This document shows, piece after piece, positions 1 to 6,138 of a stretch of DNA of 10,476 bases. Source of the stretch: Bordetella parapertussis (GTDB lineage Bacteria; Pseudomonadota; Gammaproteobacteria; Burkholderiales; Burkholderiaceae_C). Every line of letters starts with the position of its first letter. The stretch's first letter is position 1. Position numbers and translations under genes: made by a program. The stretch covers positions 1 to 10,476 of the forward strand of contig CAMBXY010000044.1 of assembly GCA_945871945.1 (NCBI GenBank), given 5' to 3'. A model generated the notes under the pieces. That model saw only the letters and a program-made list of their open reading frames with translations, ran no database searches and had not been told where the DNA came from.

Positions 1-455
1 GGCACGCCGCCGATCAAAAAGCCGGGGGTCAGGCCAGCATGCTCAAGCACCCAGCTGAGCATGGCAGTGGTGGTGGTTTTGCCATGGGTGCCAGCGATGG
101 CCAGCACATGGCGGCTTTGTTCGGGGGCGTGCAGCACATGGTCGCTCAGCCATTGCGGGCCGCTGGTGTAGGGCAGTCCGGCTTCCAAAATCGCTTCCAT
201 CAGCGGGTAGCGTGGTGCCCCATCGGGCAAGCGGGCACGCGAGACCACATTGCCCACCACAAACATGTCTGGCTTCAAGGCCAGTTGATCGGCGCCGTAG
301 CCCTCAATCAGTTCAATCCCCAAAGCGCGGAGTTGGTCGCTCATGGGAGGGTAGACGCCTGTGTCGCAGCCTGTCACGCGGTGGCCTGCTTCGCGGGCCA
401 GGGCAGCCAAGCCGCCCATAAAGGTGCCGCAGATACCTAATATATGAATATGCAT
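1..455 (-). CDS. mpl: UDP-N-acetylmuramate:L-Ala-gamma-D-Glu-meso-DAP ligase, partial (C-terminus beyond the window)
   Basis: Mpl is a cytoplasmic ATP-dependent ligase of murein recycling. It joins the salvaged tripeptide L-Ala-D-Glu-mDAP to UDP-MurNAc so that it re-enters peptidoglycan synthesis. About 151 N-terminal residues are visible. The protein opens MHIHILGICGTFMGGLAALA, a Rossmann-type UDP-binding start nearly identical to the E. coli Mpl N-terminus as I remember it. GTHGKTTTT, at about residues 122-130, is the Mur-ligase ATP-binding P-loop. The HILGICGTFMGG opening favours Mpl over MurC. I chose the ATG at 455 because it matches the family start; a second in-frame ATG at 464 would add Met-Pro-Phe. 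No strong Shine-Dalgarno is visible before either. The rest of the central and C-terminal Mur-ligase domains lies outside the window. The gene is divergent from the gene at 545. Confidence 0.93.
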   Translation of the reverse strand, partial: MHIHILGICGTFMGGLAALAREAGHRVTGCDTGVYPPMSDQLRALGIELIEGYGADQLALKPDMFVVGNVVSRARLPDGAPRYPLMEAILEAGLPYTSGPQWLSDHVLHAPEQSRHVLAIAGTHGKTTTTAMLSWVLEHAGLTPGFLIGGV

Positions 456-544
456 AAATGGCATTGTAAAAGTCGGTTGTCCTTGGCTTGAGGCAAAAAA
501 GCAGGCTTACAAGCTCCTGCCTTGAAAAGGCACAATAACCTCCC
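456..544. promoter_or_regulatory. Divergent intergenic spacer between mpl and the gene at 545
   Basis: This 89-base spacer must carry the signals for the leftward mpl transcript and probably the rightward one. No promoter close to consensus is obvious. On the plus strand CACAAT (531-536) is a weak -10-like box with only a poor -35 candidate, TTACAA (507-512, 18-base spacer). A small perfect stem GCCTT-gaa-AAGGC lies at 519-531. The base run just before the ATG at 545 is AACCTCCC, which lacks a Shine-Dalgarno. If the -10 guess is right, transcription would start a base or two before the ATG, giving an almost leaderless message. This is weak inference. Confidence 0.3.
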
Positions 545-1153
545 ATGCGCAACACAAGCCAAGAAGAAATCGCTGCCACCGCCGCTCGCCTGATTGTTGA
601 AGAAGGCTTGGAGTACGGGCCTGCCAAACGCCGTGCTGTTCGGGAGTTGGGCTTGAATGCCCGCAGTGCTTTGCCCAGCAACGAGTTGATCGAGGAGGCT
701 GTAGTCGAGTACGTGGCTATTTTTTGTGCCGATACCCAGCCGCTGGAACTCGCTGCTTTGCGTTCTTTGGCCTTGCTGTGGATGCTGCGTTTGCCCGAGT
801 TTCGTCCGCACTTAAGTGGCGCGGTTTGGCGCGGCACCGCCACCCGTTTGTCTGATATTTACATTCAGTTGTTTTGTGACGATTCCAAGTCAGCAGAACT
901 GCGACTGATAGACCAAGGCGTTCGCTACGAGGTGAGTTCGGTGAACGGCTTCAAGGGGGAGACGGTGGATGCCTTGAGCGTGAGAAGTCGTTGCAATGTC
1001 CTTAATGAAGAAATAGGTGTGCATTTCATGGTTTATGACTATGACGATGTGCGCGGCGCTTTGCAGCCTGATGACAAAGGTCGGGCCTGGCGTGGCAACA
1101 CCGAGGCGGTGCGCCGCTTGGTAGACTCTGCTGATGCAAGAATCTCCACCTGA
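545..1153 (+). CDS. Conserved protein of unknown function with a nucleotidyltransferase-like motif
   Basis: This is a 202-residue soluble protein without signal peptide or membrane segment. I recognise it as a conserved proteobacterial family of unknown function, of the type opening with Met-Arg-Asn followed by helices rich in Glu, Ala and Arg; it is found in beta- and gammaproteobacteria and is sometimes loosely labelled after nearby cell-wall ligases. Residues 1-80 look all-helical. Residues 92-112 (SGAVWRGTATRLSDIYIQLF and following) resemble the hG[GS]...SDhDh signature of nucleotidyltransferases: Gly97-Thr98, then Ser103-Asp104-Ile105-Tyr106, with Tyr where the second metal-binding Asp is expected. 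The C-terminal part (about 113-180) is mixed strand and helix. There is no Shine-Dalgarno before the ATG. The end overlaps the TlpA-like gene by 20 bases, so the two are probably co-transcribed. Function is unknown; enzymatic activity is uncertain. Confidence 0.85.
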   Translation: MRNTSQEEIAATAARLIVEEGLEYGPAKRRAVRELGLNARSALPSNELIEEAVVEYVAIFCADTQPLELAALRSLALLWMLRLPEFRPHLSGAVWRGTATRLSDIYIQLFCDDSKSAELRLIDQGVRYEVSSVNGFKGETVDALSVRSRCNVLNEEIGVHFMVYDYDDVRGALQPDDKGRAWRGNTEAVRRLVDSADARIST

Positions 1154-1673
1154 TTCCCCCAAGCGCAGTTCGCGCCGACTCCTGCTGGGTACAGCGGTGG
1201 TTGCCGCGCTGGCTGGCTCAGTCGTTAATTGGTCCAGATTGCGCCCTCGCACCCTAGACCCGCAAGCAAGCCAAGATTTGTGGAGTGCCGAGTTCGACCA
1301 AGCGGATGGCCAAATATTGCGCTTGTCCGACTTCCAAGGCAAACCTTTGGTGCTGAACTTTTGGGCCACATGGTGCACCCCTTGCGTTGAGGAAATGCCT
1401 TTATTAAACGCCTTCTTTCAAGAAAACCAGCCTAAAAGTTGGCAAGTTGTTGGATTGGCGATTGACCAACCCAGCGCTGTCAAGCGGTTTTTAAAGCAAT
1501 ACCCCGTTAGCTACCCCATAGGAATGGCGGGTTTGGGCGGGACCGAGTTGGTCAAAAAACTGGGCAATCCTGAAGGCTCTTTGCCTTTTACCTTGGTTTT
1601 GAATGCCAAGGGCGACTTGTTGGTGCAAAAATTAGGAAAACTATCTAGTCAAGAAATGGCCGATTGGTTGTAA
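1134..1673 (+). CDS. TlpA/ResA-family thiol-disulfide oxidoreductase, membrane-anchored
   Basis: This is a 179-residue extracytoplasmic thioredoxin-fold protein. Residues 1-15 are polar and basic, followed by a hydrophobic stretch at about 16-31 (LLLGTAVVAALAGSVV) that serves as signal anchor or signal peptide. The N-region contains SRRLLLG, which resembles a twin-arginine motif. The domain runs from about residue 45 to the end. The redox centre is WCTPC (Trp80-Cys81-Thr82-Pro83-Cys84) in the context NFWATWCTPCVEEMP, typical of TlpA/ResA/DsbE proteins. The cis-proline loop is SLPFT, with Pro151. Such proteins reduce disulfides in the periplasm, for example during cytochrome c maturation; the partner here cannot be deduced because no cytochrome genes are present. 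The start overlaps the preceding gene by 20 bases and has no clear Shine-Dalgarno, which suggests translational coupling. Confidence 0.9.
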   Translation: MQESPPDSPKRSSRRLLLGTAVVAALAGSVVNWSRLRPRTLDPQASQDLWSAEFDQADGQILRLSDFQGKPLVLNFWATWCTPCVEEMPLLNAFFQENQPKSWQVVGLAIDQPSAVKRFLKQYPVSYPIGMAGLGGTELVKKLGNPEGSLPFTLVLNAKGDLLVQKLGKLSSQEMADWL

Positions 1674-1680
1674 ATTAGGC

Positions 1681-1711
1681 TTGGTATTGGTTTGGCCCTT
1701 ATCCTTACAAT
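1681..1711 (+). promoter_or_regulatory. Possible accB promoter
   Basis: TACAAT at 1706-1711 matches five of six bases of the sigma-70 -10 consensus. The best -35 candidate, TTGGTA at 1681-1686, sits 19 bases upstream, which is longer than ideal. A start near 1718 would give a leader of about 38 bases before accB. The position fits: this is the only spacer longer than 20 bases in the plus-strand series, and accBC operons usually have their own promoter. It is a reading by eye only. Confidence 0.35.
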
Positions 1712-1712
1712 G

Positions 1713-1735
1713 GTTAAACTTTAACTGCTGTTAAC
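1713..1735. repeat. Clustered GTTAA-type inverted repeats at the predicted accB transcript start
   Basis: GTTAAA-c-TTTAAC (1713-1725) is a perfect palindrome around a single central base. TTAAC-tgct-GTTAA (1721-1734) is a second, overlapping inverted repeat, ending in the palindrome GTTAAC (1730-1735). All lie between the possible -10 box and the accB ribosome binding site, where an operator would block transcription. No known regulator is identified, and AT-rich palindromes can arise by chance. Confidence 0.4.
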
Positions 1736-1755
1736 TACAGAAGGCTATCAAATCT

Positions 1756-2211
1756 ATGGATTTAAGAAAACTTAAAACATTAATCGACTTGGTGTCCGAA
1801 TCCAATGTGTCTGAATTGGAAATCACCGAGCCCGAGGGCAAGGTACGAATTGTCAAGGGTCCCGTGGGTGCGCCCGTGGTGGCGCAAGCCTCGGGGATTG
1901 CCGCCGCGCCGCTGGCGGCTGCACCTGTTGCCATGCATCCGCCCGTTTTGACCCAGGCCGAAGAGGTCGCGGCTGCAGGCCATGTGGTCAAGTCGCCCAT
2001 GGTGGGGACTTATTACGCATCCGCCAGCCCAGAAGCCAAGCCCTTTGTGCAGGTCGGCAGCGTGGTCAAAGAGGGCGAAACCATCTGCATTATTGAAGCC
2101 ATGAAAATTTTGAATGAAATCGAGGCAGACAAAAGCGGCACCATCACCAGCATCTTGATTGACAACGGTCAAGCGGTGGAATATGGCCAGCCCCTCTTTC
2201 GCATCGAGTGA
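1756..2211 (+). CDS. accB: Acetyl-CoA carboxylase biotin carboxyl carrier protein (BCCP)
   Basis: BCCP carries the carboxybiotin group between biotin carboxylase (AccC) and the carboxyltransferase (AccAD) in the first committed step of fatty acid synthesis. The 151-residue length is normal. Residues 1-35 (MDLRKLKTLIDLV, then SNVSELEITEPEGKVRI) are the conserved N-terminal segment involved in assembly. Residues 36-75 form an Ala/Pro-rich hinge. The biotinyl domain fills about 77-151 and contains the biotinylation motif EAMKILNEIE, with target Lys117, plus the 'thumb' insertion near residues 88-95 (ASASPEAK) typical of AccB rather than other biotin carriers. AGAAGG at 1739-1744 is a Shine-Dalgarno, spaced 11 bases from the ATG. 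accC begins 9 bases after the stop. In many Pseudomonas and Burkholderia genomes aroQ precedes accB; it is absent here. Confidence 0.97.
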   Translation: MDLRKLKTLIDLVSESNVSELEITEPEGKVRIVKGPVGAPVVAQASGIAAAPLAAAPVAMHPPVLTQAEEVAAAGHVVKSPMVGTYYASASPEAKPFVQVGSVVKEGETICIIEAMKILNEIEADKSGTITSILIDNGQAVEYGQPLFRIE

Positions 2212-2220
2212 CGACAGCGC

Positions 2221-3576
2221 ATGTTTAAAAAAATCTTGATCGCCAACCGAGGCGAAATTGCATTGCGAATTCAGCGTGCTTGCCGAGAACTCGGCGTAGA
2301 AGCGGTGGTGGTGTATTCCGAAGCCGACCGCGAAGCCAAATACGTCAAATTGGCCGAGGAAGCCGTCTGCATAGGTCCCGCTTCTTCCACCCTCAGCTAC
2401 CTGAATATGCCGGCGATTATTTCCGCCGCCGAGGTGACTGACGCCGAGGCGATTCACCCCGGCTACGGTTTTTTGAGTGAAAACGCGGACTTTGCCGAAC
2501 GGGTAGAGAAAAGTGGCTTCACCTTCATTGGCCCCACCCCTGAGTCGATACGCATGATGGGCGACAAGGTGTCGGCCAAACAGGCCATGATCAAAGCCGG
2601 CGTGCCGTGCGTGCCTGGTTCAGAAGGCGAATTGCCAGACGACCCCGCCCAGTTGCGTCGCATCGCCAAAGCGGTTGGCTATCCGGTCATCGTCAAAGCC
2701 GCAGGCGGCGGCGGCGGTCGAGGTATGCGGGTGGTGCACAACGAGGCCGCGCTGATTCATGCGGTGCAAACCACCAAGGCCGAAGCCGGCGCAGCTTTTG
2801 GAAATCCGGCGGTCTACCTTGAAAAATATTTACAAAACCCAAGGCATATCGAGATTCAAATCTTGGCGGACAACTTTCGCAACGCTGTGTATTTGGGCGA
2901 GCGTGACTGCTCTATGCAACGGCGTCACCAAAAGGTGATCGAGGAGGCGCCAGCGCCTGGCATTGCCCGTAAATTGATCGATCGCATCGGTGAGCGTTGT
3001 GTGGCGGCCTGCAAAAAAATGGGTTATCGCGGCGCCGGTACTTTCGAATTTTTATATGAAAACGGCGAGTTTTATTTCATTGAAATGAACACCCGTGTGC
3101 AGGTCGAGCACCCCGTGACCGAGTTCATCACCGGCATAGATATTGTTAAAACCCAGATCATGACCGCTGCGGGACAAAAATTACCTTTCACCCAGCGACA
3201 AGTGGTGATGAAAGGCCATGCCATCGAGTGTCGTGTCAATGCGGAAGACCCTTTCAAGTTCACCCCTTCGCCAGGGCGCATCACCATGTGGCACCCCCCA
3301 GGCGGGCCGGGTGTCAGAGTCGACTCCCACATTTACAGCAACTACTTTGTCCCGCCGCATTACGACTCCATGATTGGCAAAATCATTGTTCACGGGGACA
3401 ACCGCGAACATGCTTTGGCGCGCATGCGCACAGCCTTGGGTGAGACCGTGGTGGAAGGCATTCAAACCAATATTGCGCTGCACCGCGAACTGATGATGGA
3501 TCCTGGGTTCATTGCAGGCAGCACGAATATCCATTATTTGGAAGAGTGGTTGGCTGTGAGAGCGTCGGTTGTCTGA
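2221..3576 (+). CDS. accC: Acetyl-CoA carboxylase, biotin carboxylase subunit
   Basis: AccC is the ATP-grasp enzyme that carboxylates biotin on AccB with bicarbonate and ATP. At 451 residues it is about the family length, and residue numbers agree with the E. coli enzyme throughout. Residues 1-114 ([17 protein letters not shown]...) form the N-terminal domain. The ATP-grasp region has Lys116, Lys159, the glycine-rich loop [10 protein letters not shown] (160-169), His209 and Lys238. Metal ligands are Glu276 and Glu288, within [16 protein letters not shown]. Arg292, Glu296 and Arg338 complete the catalytic set. Every key residue I checked is present, so the enzyme should be active. The spacer from accB has no strong Shine-Dalgarno. 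The TGA stop overlaps the prmA start (TGATG), a coupling arrangement. The last few residues (RASVV) vary in the family. Confidence 0.98.
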   Translation: MFKKILIANRGEIALRIQRACRELGVEAVVVYSEADREAKYVKLAEEAVCIGPASSTLSYLNMPAIISAAEVTDAEAIHPGYGFLSENADFAERVEKSGFTFIGPTPESIRMMGDKVSAKQAMIKAGVPCVPGSEGELPDDPAQLRRIAKAVGYPVIVKAAGGGGGRGMRVVHNEAALIHAVQTTKAEAGAAFGNPAVYLEKYLQNPRHIEIQILADNFRNAVYLGERDCSMQRRHQKVIEEAPAPGIARKLIDRIGERCVAACKKMGYRGAGTFEFLYENGEFYFIEMNTRVQVEHPVTEFITGIDIVKTQIMTAAGQKLPFTQRQVVMKGHAIECRVNAEDPFKFTPSPGRITMWHPPGGPGVRVDSHIYSNYFVPPHYDSMIGKIIVHGDNREHALARMRTALGETVVEGIQTNIALHRELMMDPGFIAGSTNIHYLEEWLAVRASVV

Positions 3577-4451
3577 TGTTTGAATTGAGTTTGCTGTGTT
3601 CGCAAGACCAAGTTGAGACGCTCAGTGATGCTTTGATGGCCTTGGATGCTTTGAGCGTTTCGGTGGAAGACGCCGATGCCCATACCGACCAAGAACAGGC
3701 CTTGTTTGGCGAGCCTGGCATGCCGGCACCCGCCCAAGCTTGGCTGCGTTCACAAGTGCTTGCCTTGTTTGCCGATCAGACCTTGGCCGAGCACGCAGCC
3801 CACATCTTGAAGTTGCAAGACTTCTTCGATAACGCAAGCCTGCTTGGCATTGCTGAAGTGCCGCCCCAAGATTGGGTTCGATTGACACAGTCGCAGTTTG
3901 AACCGGTTGAAATCACGCCTGATTTGTGGGTAGTGCCGTCTTGGCATGAGGCACCTGCACAAGCACTTCAAGTGATTCGCCTCGACCCGGGACTGGCATT
4001 TGGCACAGGCACACATCCGACCACGCGCATGTGCTTGCGTTGGATTGCGCTTTATCTGCACAAGGGTTGCCGTGTTCTGGATTACGGCTGTGGTTCGGGC
4101 ATATTGGCGATTGGTGCTGCCTTGTGTGGTGCTGCTGAGGTCGACGCTGTCGATATCGACGCTGAGGCGGTGACCGCTGCCCAAGCCAATGCTTTGGCCA
4201 ATCAGGTGAGCATCAATACCGGTTTACCAGATTTGGCACAAGGGCAATATGGTTTGGTGGTGGCCAATATTTTGGCGGCACCTTTGAAGGTGCTGGCGCC
4301 CCTCTTGTGTGCCCATGTCGTGCAAGGCGGTCACTTGCTGTTGGCAGGTATTTTGAGTCGACAGATTGAAGAAATTCAACAAGCCTATGCGCCCTATCTT
4401 CAACTTCAAGTCGCTGACACACAGGACGGCTGGGTCTTGATGACCGCCTAA
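3576..4451 (+). CDS. prmA: Ribosomal protein L11 methyltransferase
   Basis: PrmA is a cytoplasmic S-adenosylmethionine-dependent enzyme that methylates amino groups on ribosomal protein L11. The protein has 291 residues. The N-terminal substrate-recognition domain is at about 1-100 ([10 protein letters not shown]... and PQDWVRLTQSQFEPVEI). The family signature RLDPGLAFGTGTHPTT occupies about 135-150. The SAM-binding motif VLDYGCGSGILAIG is at 167-180, the acidic motif VDAVDID at about 189-195, and the VVANILAAPL motif at 228-237. I chose the ATG at 3576 because MFELSLL fits the family's N-terminus and the start overlaps the accC stop by one base. An in-frame ATG at 3546 lies inside accC and adds ten unrelated residues. 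The accC-prmA neighbourhood is common in betaproteobacteria. Confidence 0.97.
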   Translation: MFELSLLCSQDQVETLSDALMALDALSVSVEDADAHTDQEQALFGEPGMPAPAQAWLRSQVLALFADQTLAEHAAHILKLQDFFDNASLLGIAEVPPQDWVRLTQSQFEPVEITPDLWVVPSWHEAPAQALQVIRLDPGLAFGTGTHPTTRMCLRWIALYLHKGCRVLDYGCGSGILAIGAALCGAAEVDAVDIDAEAVTAAQANALANQVSINTGLPDLAQGQYGLVVANILAAPLKVLAPLLCAHVVQGGHLLLAGILSRQIEEIQQAYAPYLQLQVADTQDGWVLMTA

Positions 4452-4461
4452 AATCGACACC

Positions 4462-5184
4462 ATGTCGATAGTGACCCTTTGTCCTCAGTGTAAAACCGCT
4501 TTTGCGATTCAAGCTGAGCATTACAGCGCAGCCGATGCTTGGGTGCGTTGTGGTCGCTGCGCCCATGTGTTTGAGGTGGATCAGCATTTATTTGAAATCG
4601 ATCCACCAGAGCTTGAAGCCCCAGCCTCGACGGATGAAGTTGCAGTGTTTCCTGCATCTGTCGATCAAGCGTCACCATCGCATCTCTTGTCGTCTCCTGT
4701 TTGGCAGCCTGCTGGTGAGCCAAGCGCTGCGCTGTCAGTGGTGGTGACAGTTGTTGCTGTGTTACTTCTAAGTTTTCAAGTTTTGCTTTTTCATCGCGAT
4801 AAATTGGTGGCGATGAATCTCAGTGTGTCACCCCTCTTCAATATTGTTTGTGAACGGCTAGGTTGCAGTGTGGACTGGCCTAAAGAGGCTGATAAGGTTG
4901 CCATTGACAGCAGCCATTTCAAACAACTCGGCGACAATAAATTTTCATTCACTTTGTCAGTTAAAAACCAAGCACCTTATTTTCTGGGTACACCGGCACT
5001 GGAGTTAACGCTAACCAATGATGAGCAAGGCGACGTGGTTCGCAAGGTCTGGTTGGCCCAAGAGGTCGGCTTGGCCAGTATGCTCAAACCCCTGCGCACA
5101 CAAACTGTTGAACTGGTGTTCGCTGTGGATGGGCCTTGGGCTGGCAAAATCAACGGTTACCGCGCATTACTTTTTTACCCTTAA
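4462..5184 (+). CDS. Zinc-ribbon (MJ0042-type) membrane protein with a DUF3426 domain
   Basis: A 240-residue protein of unknown function. The N-terminus is a small zinc ribbon, with Cys7-Pro-Gln-Cys10 and Cys30-Gly-Arg-Cys33, of the MJ0042/'zinc-ribbon' type seen at the head of many proteobacterial membrane proteins. Residues 40-88 are a low-complexity linker rich in Pro, Ser and acidic residues. One membrane segment spans about 89-110 (ALSVVVTVVAVLLLSFQVLLF). The C-terminal DUF3426 domain (about 115-240) follows, with a Cys120/Cys125 pair and beta-rich repeats such as FSFTLSVKNQ. The predicted topology puts the zinc ribbon in the cytoplasm and DUF3426 in the periplasm. The gene follows prmA after 10 bases with no Shine-Dalgarno, and its ATG lies in a small stem (ATCGAC-accat-GTCGAT), so it probably depends on translation of prmA. 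It is conserved beside prmA in this bacterial group. Confidence 0.88.
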   Translation: MSIVTLCPQCKTAFAIQAEHYSAADAWVRCGRCAHVFEVDQHLFEIDPPELEAPASTDEVAVFPASVDQASPSHLLSSPVWQPAGEPSAALSVVVTVVAVLLLSFQVLLFHRDKLVAMNLSVSPLFNIVCERLGCSVDWPKEADKVAIDSSHFKQLGDNKFSFTLSVKNQAPYFLGTPALELTLTNDEQGDVVRKVWLAQEVGLASMLKPLRTQTVELVFAVDGPWAGKINGYRALLFYP

Positions 5185-5191
5185 CCCAGAT

Positions 5192-5195
5192 AGGA
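5192..5195 (+). promoter_or_regulatory. Shine-Dalgarno that decides the kinase start
   Basis: AGGA at 5192-5195 lies 6 bases before the ATG at 5202. An upstream in-frame ATG at 5136 has no such signal and falls inside the preceding gene, so 5202 is preferred. Confidence 0.75.
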
Positions 5196-5201
5196 TTTTT
5201 C

Positions 5202-6086
5202 ATGGCAGTACTGATTTGTGGTTCTTTGGCGTTTGACACCATCATGCATTTTGAGGGGCGTTTCAAAGAGCAAATTTTGGCCGAGCAGCTGCATATTTTG
5301 AACGTGTCTTTTCTTGTTCCGCGCCTGCAGCGTGATTTTGGGGGATGTGCTGGCAATATCGCTTACAGCATGAAGCTCTTAGGTGCACAACCTCTGCCTA
5401 TGGCAACCTTGGGCAATGACGGTGCCACATATTTGCAGCGCTTACAAGAGCTGGGTATATCAACCACCTACATCAAGATGGTGGAGGATACCTACACCGC
5501 CCAAGCCATGATCATGACCGATTTGGATAACAACCAAATCACGGCTTTCCACCCAGGCGCCATGATGCAGGCTCATGCTTTGCATGTGCACCAAGACCCG
5601 GATATTCGTTTGGGCATCATCTCACCAGATGGGCGAGACGCCATGCTCTTACATGCACAGCAGATGGCTGATGCAGGCATACCTTTTGTATTTGATCCGG
5701 GCCAAGGCTTACCTATGTTTGATGGCCAAGAACTTCGCCACTTCATTGAACTGGCCACATGGGTGACAGTGAATGACTATGAAGGAAAAATGTTGAGTGA
5801 CCGCACGGGTTGGAGCTCTGCAGAAATTTCTGCCCATGTCAAAGGCTTGGTGGTGACTTTAGGCGCACAGGGTTGTGAGGTATGGCAACAGGGCCAAAAA
5901 CAGTTGGTTGATCCCGTCAAAGCCCAAGCTGTTGTGGACCCCACCGGTTGTGGCGACGCTTGGCGTGGGGCCATGCTTTTTGGCTTGGAGCAGGGCTGGG
6001 ATTTAGTCAAGTGCGCCGAATTAGGCAACCGCATTGGCTCGATCAAAATAGCCAGTCGCGGACCTCAAAATTACCAACTGACATAA
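5202..6086 (+). CDS. PfkB-family carbohydrate/nucleoside kinase (adenosine kinase-like)
   Basis: A 294-residue ribokinase-fold ATP-dependent kinase. It starts MAVLICGSLAFDTIM, a typical first strand with the substrate-binding Asp (Asp12). FGGCAGNIAYSMKLLG (46-61) is PfkB signature 1 with the Gly-Gly pair at 47-48. NDYEGKML (191-198) matches the conserved N-x-x-E region. DPTGCGDAWRGAMLFG (246-261) is PfkB signature 2: the anion hole is Gly-Cys-Gly and the catalytic base is Asp252, with Cys where many members have Ala. The pattern resembles bacterial proteins labelled adenosine kinase or ribokinase-like, but the substrate cannot be settled from sequence. It follows the DUF3426 gene by 17 bases and is probably the last gene of the series, ending just before a palindrome. 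No sugar transport or catabolic genes are nearby. Confidence 0.9.
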   Translation: MAVLICGSLAFDTIMHFEGRFKEQILAEQLHILNVSFLVPRLQRDFGGCAGNIAYSMKLLGAQPLPMATLGNDGATYLQRLQELGISTTYIKMVEDTYTAQAMIMTDLDNNQITAFHPGAMMQAHALHVHQDPDIRLGIISPDGRDAMLLHAQQMADAGIPFVFDPGQGLPMFDGQELRHFIELATWVTVNDYEGKMLSDRTGWSSAEISAHVKGLVVTLGAQGCEVWQQGQKQLVDPVKAQAVVDPTGCGDAWRGAMLFGLEQGWDLVKCAELGNRIGSIKIASRGPQNYQLT

Positions 6087-6089
6087 AAA

Positions 6090-6111
6090 AACCCGGTGCG
6101 CGCACCGGGTT
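6090..6111 (-). terminator. Rho-independent terminator of the histone-like gene, between convergent genes
   Basis: A perfect 22-base palindrome: AACCCGGTG (6090-6098) pairs with CACCGGGTT (6103-6111) around a CGCG loop. Read on the minus strand the stem is followed by a run of T (from the A-run at 6085-6091), the classic intrinsic terminator layout for the gene ending at 6139. Read on the plus strand it is followed by GGTCTAAAA without a T-run. It may still slow transcription leaving the kinase gene, but looks weaker in that direction. Confidence 0.85.
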
Positions 6112-6138
6112 GGTCTAAAACTGTCACAGCTGTTTCAG

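Noticed and set aside
39..440. Plus-strand open frame of 133 codons at the left edge
   Set aside because: It lies opposite mpl, whose protein carries clear Mur-ligase motifs; the plus-strand product is not recognisable.
313..843. Minus-strand open frame of 176 codons spanning the mpl start and the gene at 545
   Set aside because: It overlaps two better-supported genes and crosses the divergent spacer; its product is low-complexity and basic, without recognisable motifs.
3546..3575. Upstream ATG extending prmA by ten residues
   Set aside because: It lies inside accC, and the residues do not fit the PrmA N-terminus. The ATG at 3576 overlaps the accC stop in a typical coupling arrangement.
5136..5201. 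Upstream ATG extending the PfkB kinase by 22 residues
   Set aside because: It overlaps the preceding gene; the ATG at 5202 has a good AGGA signal and gives the normal ribokinase-fold N-terminus.
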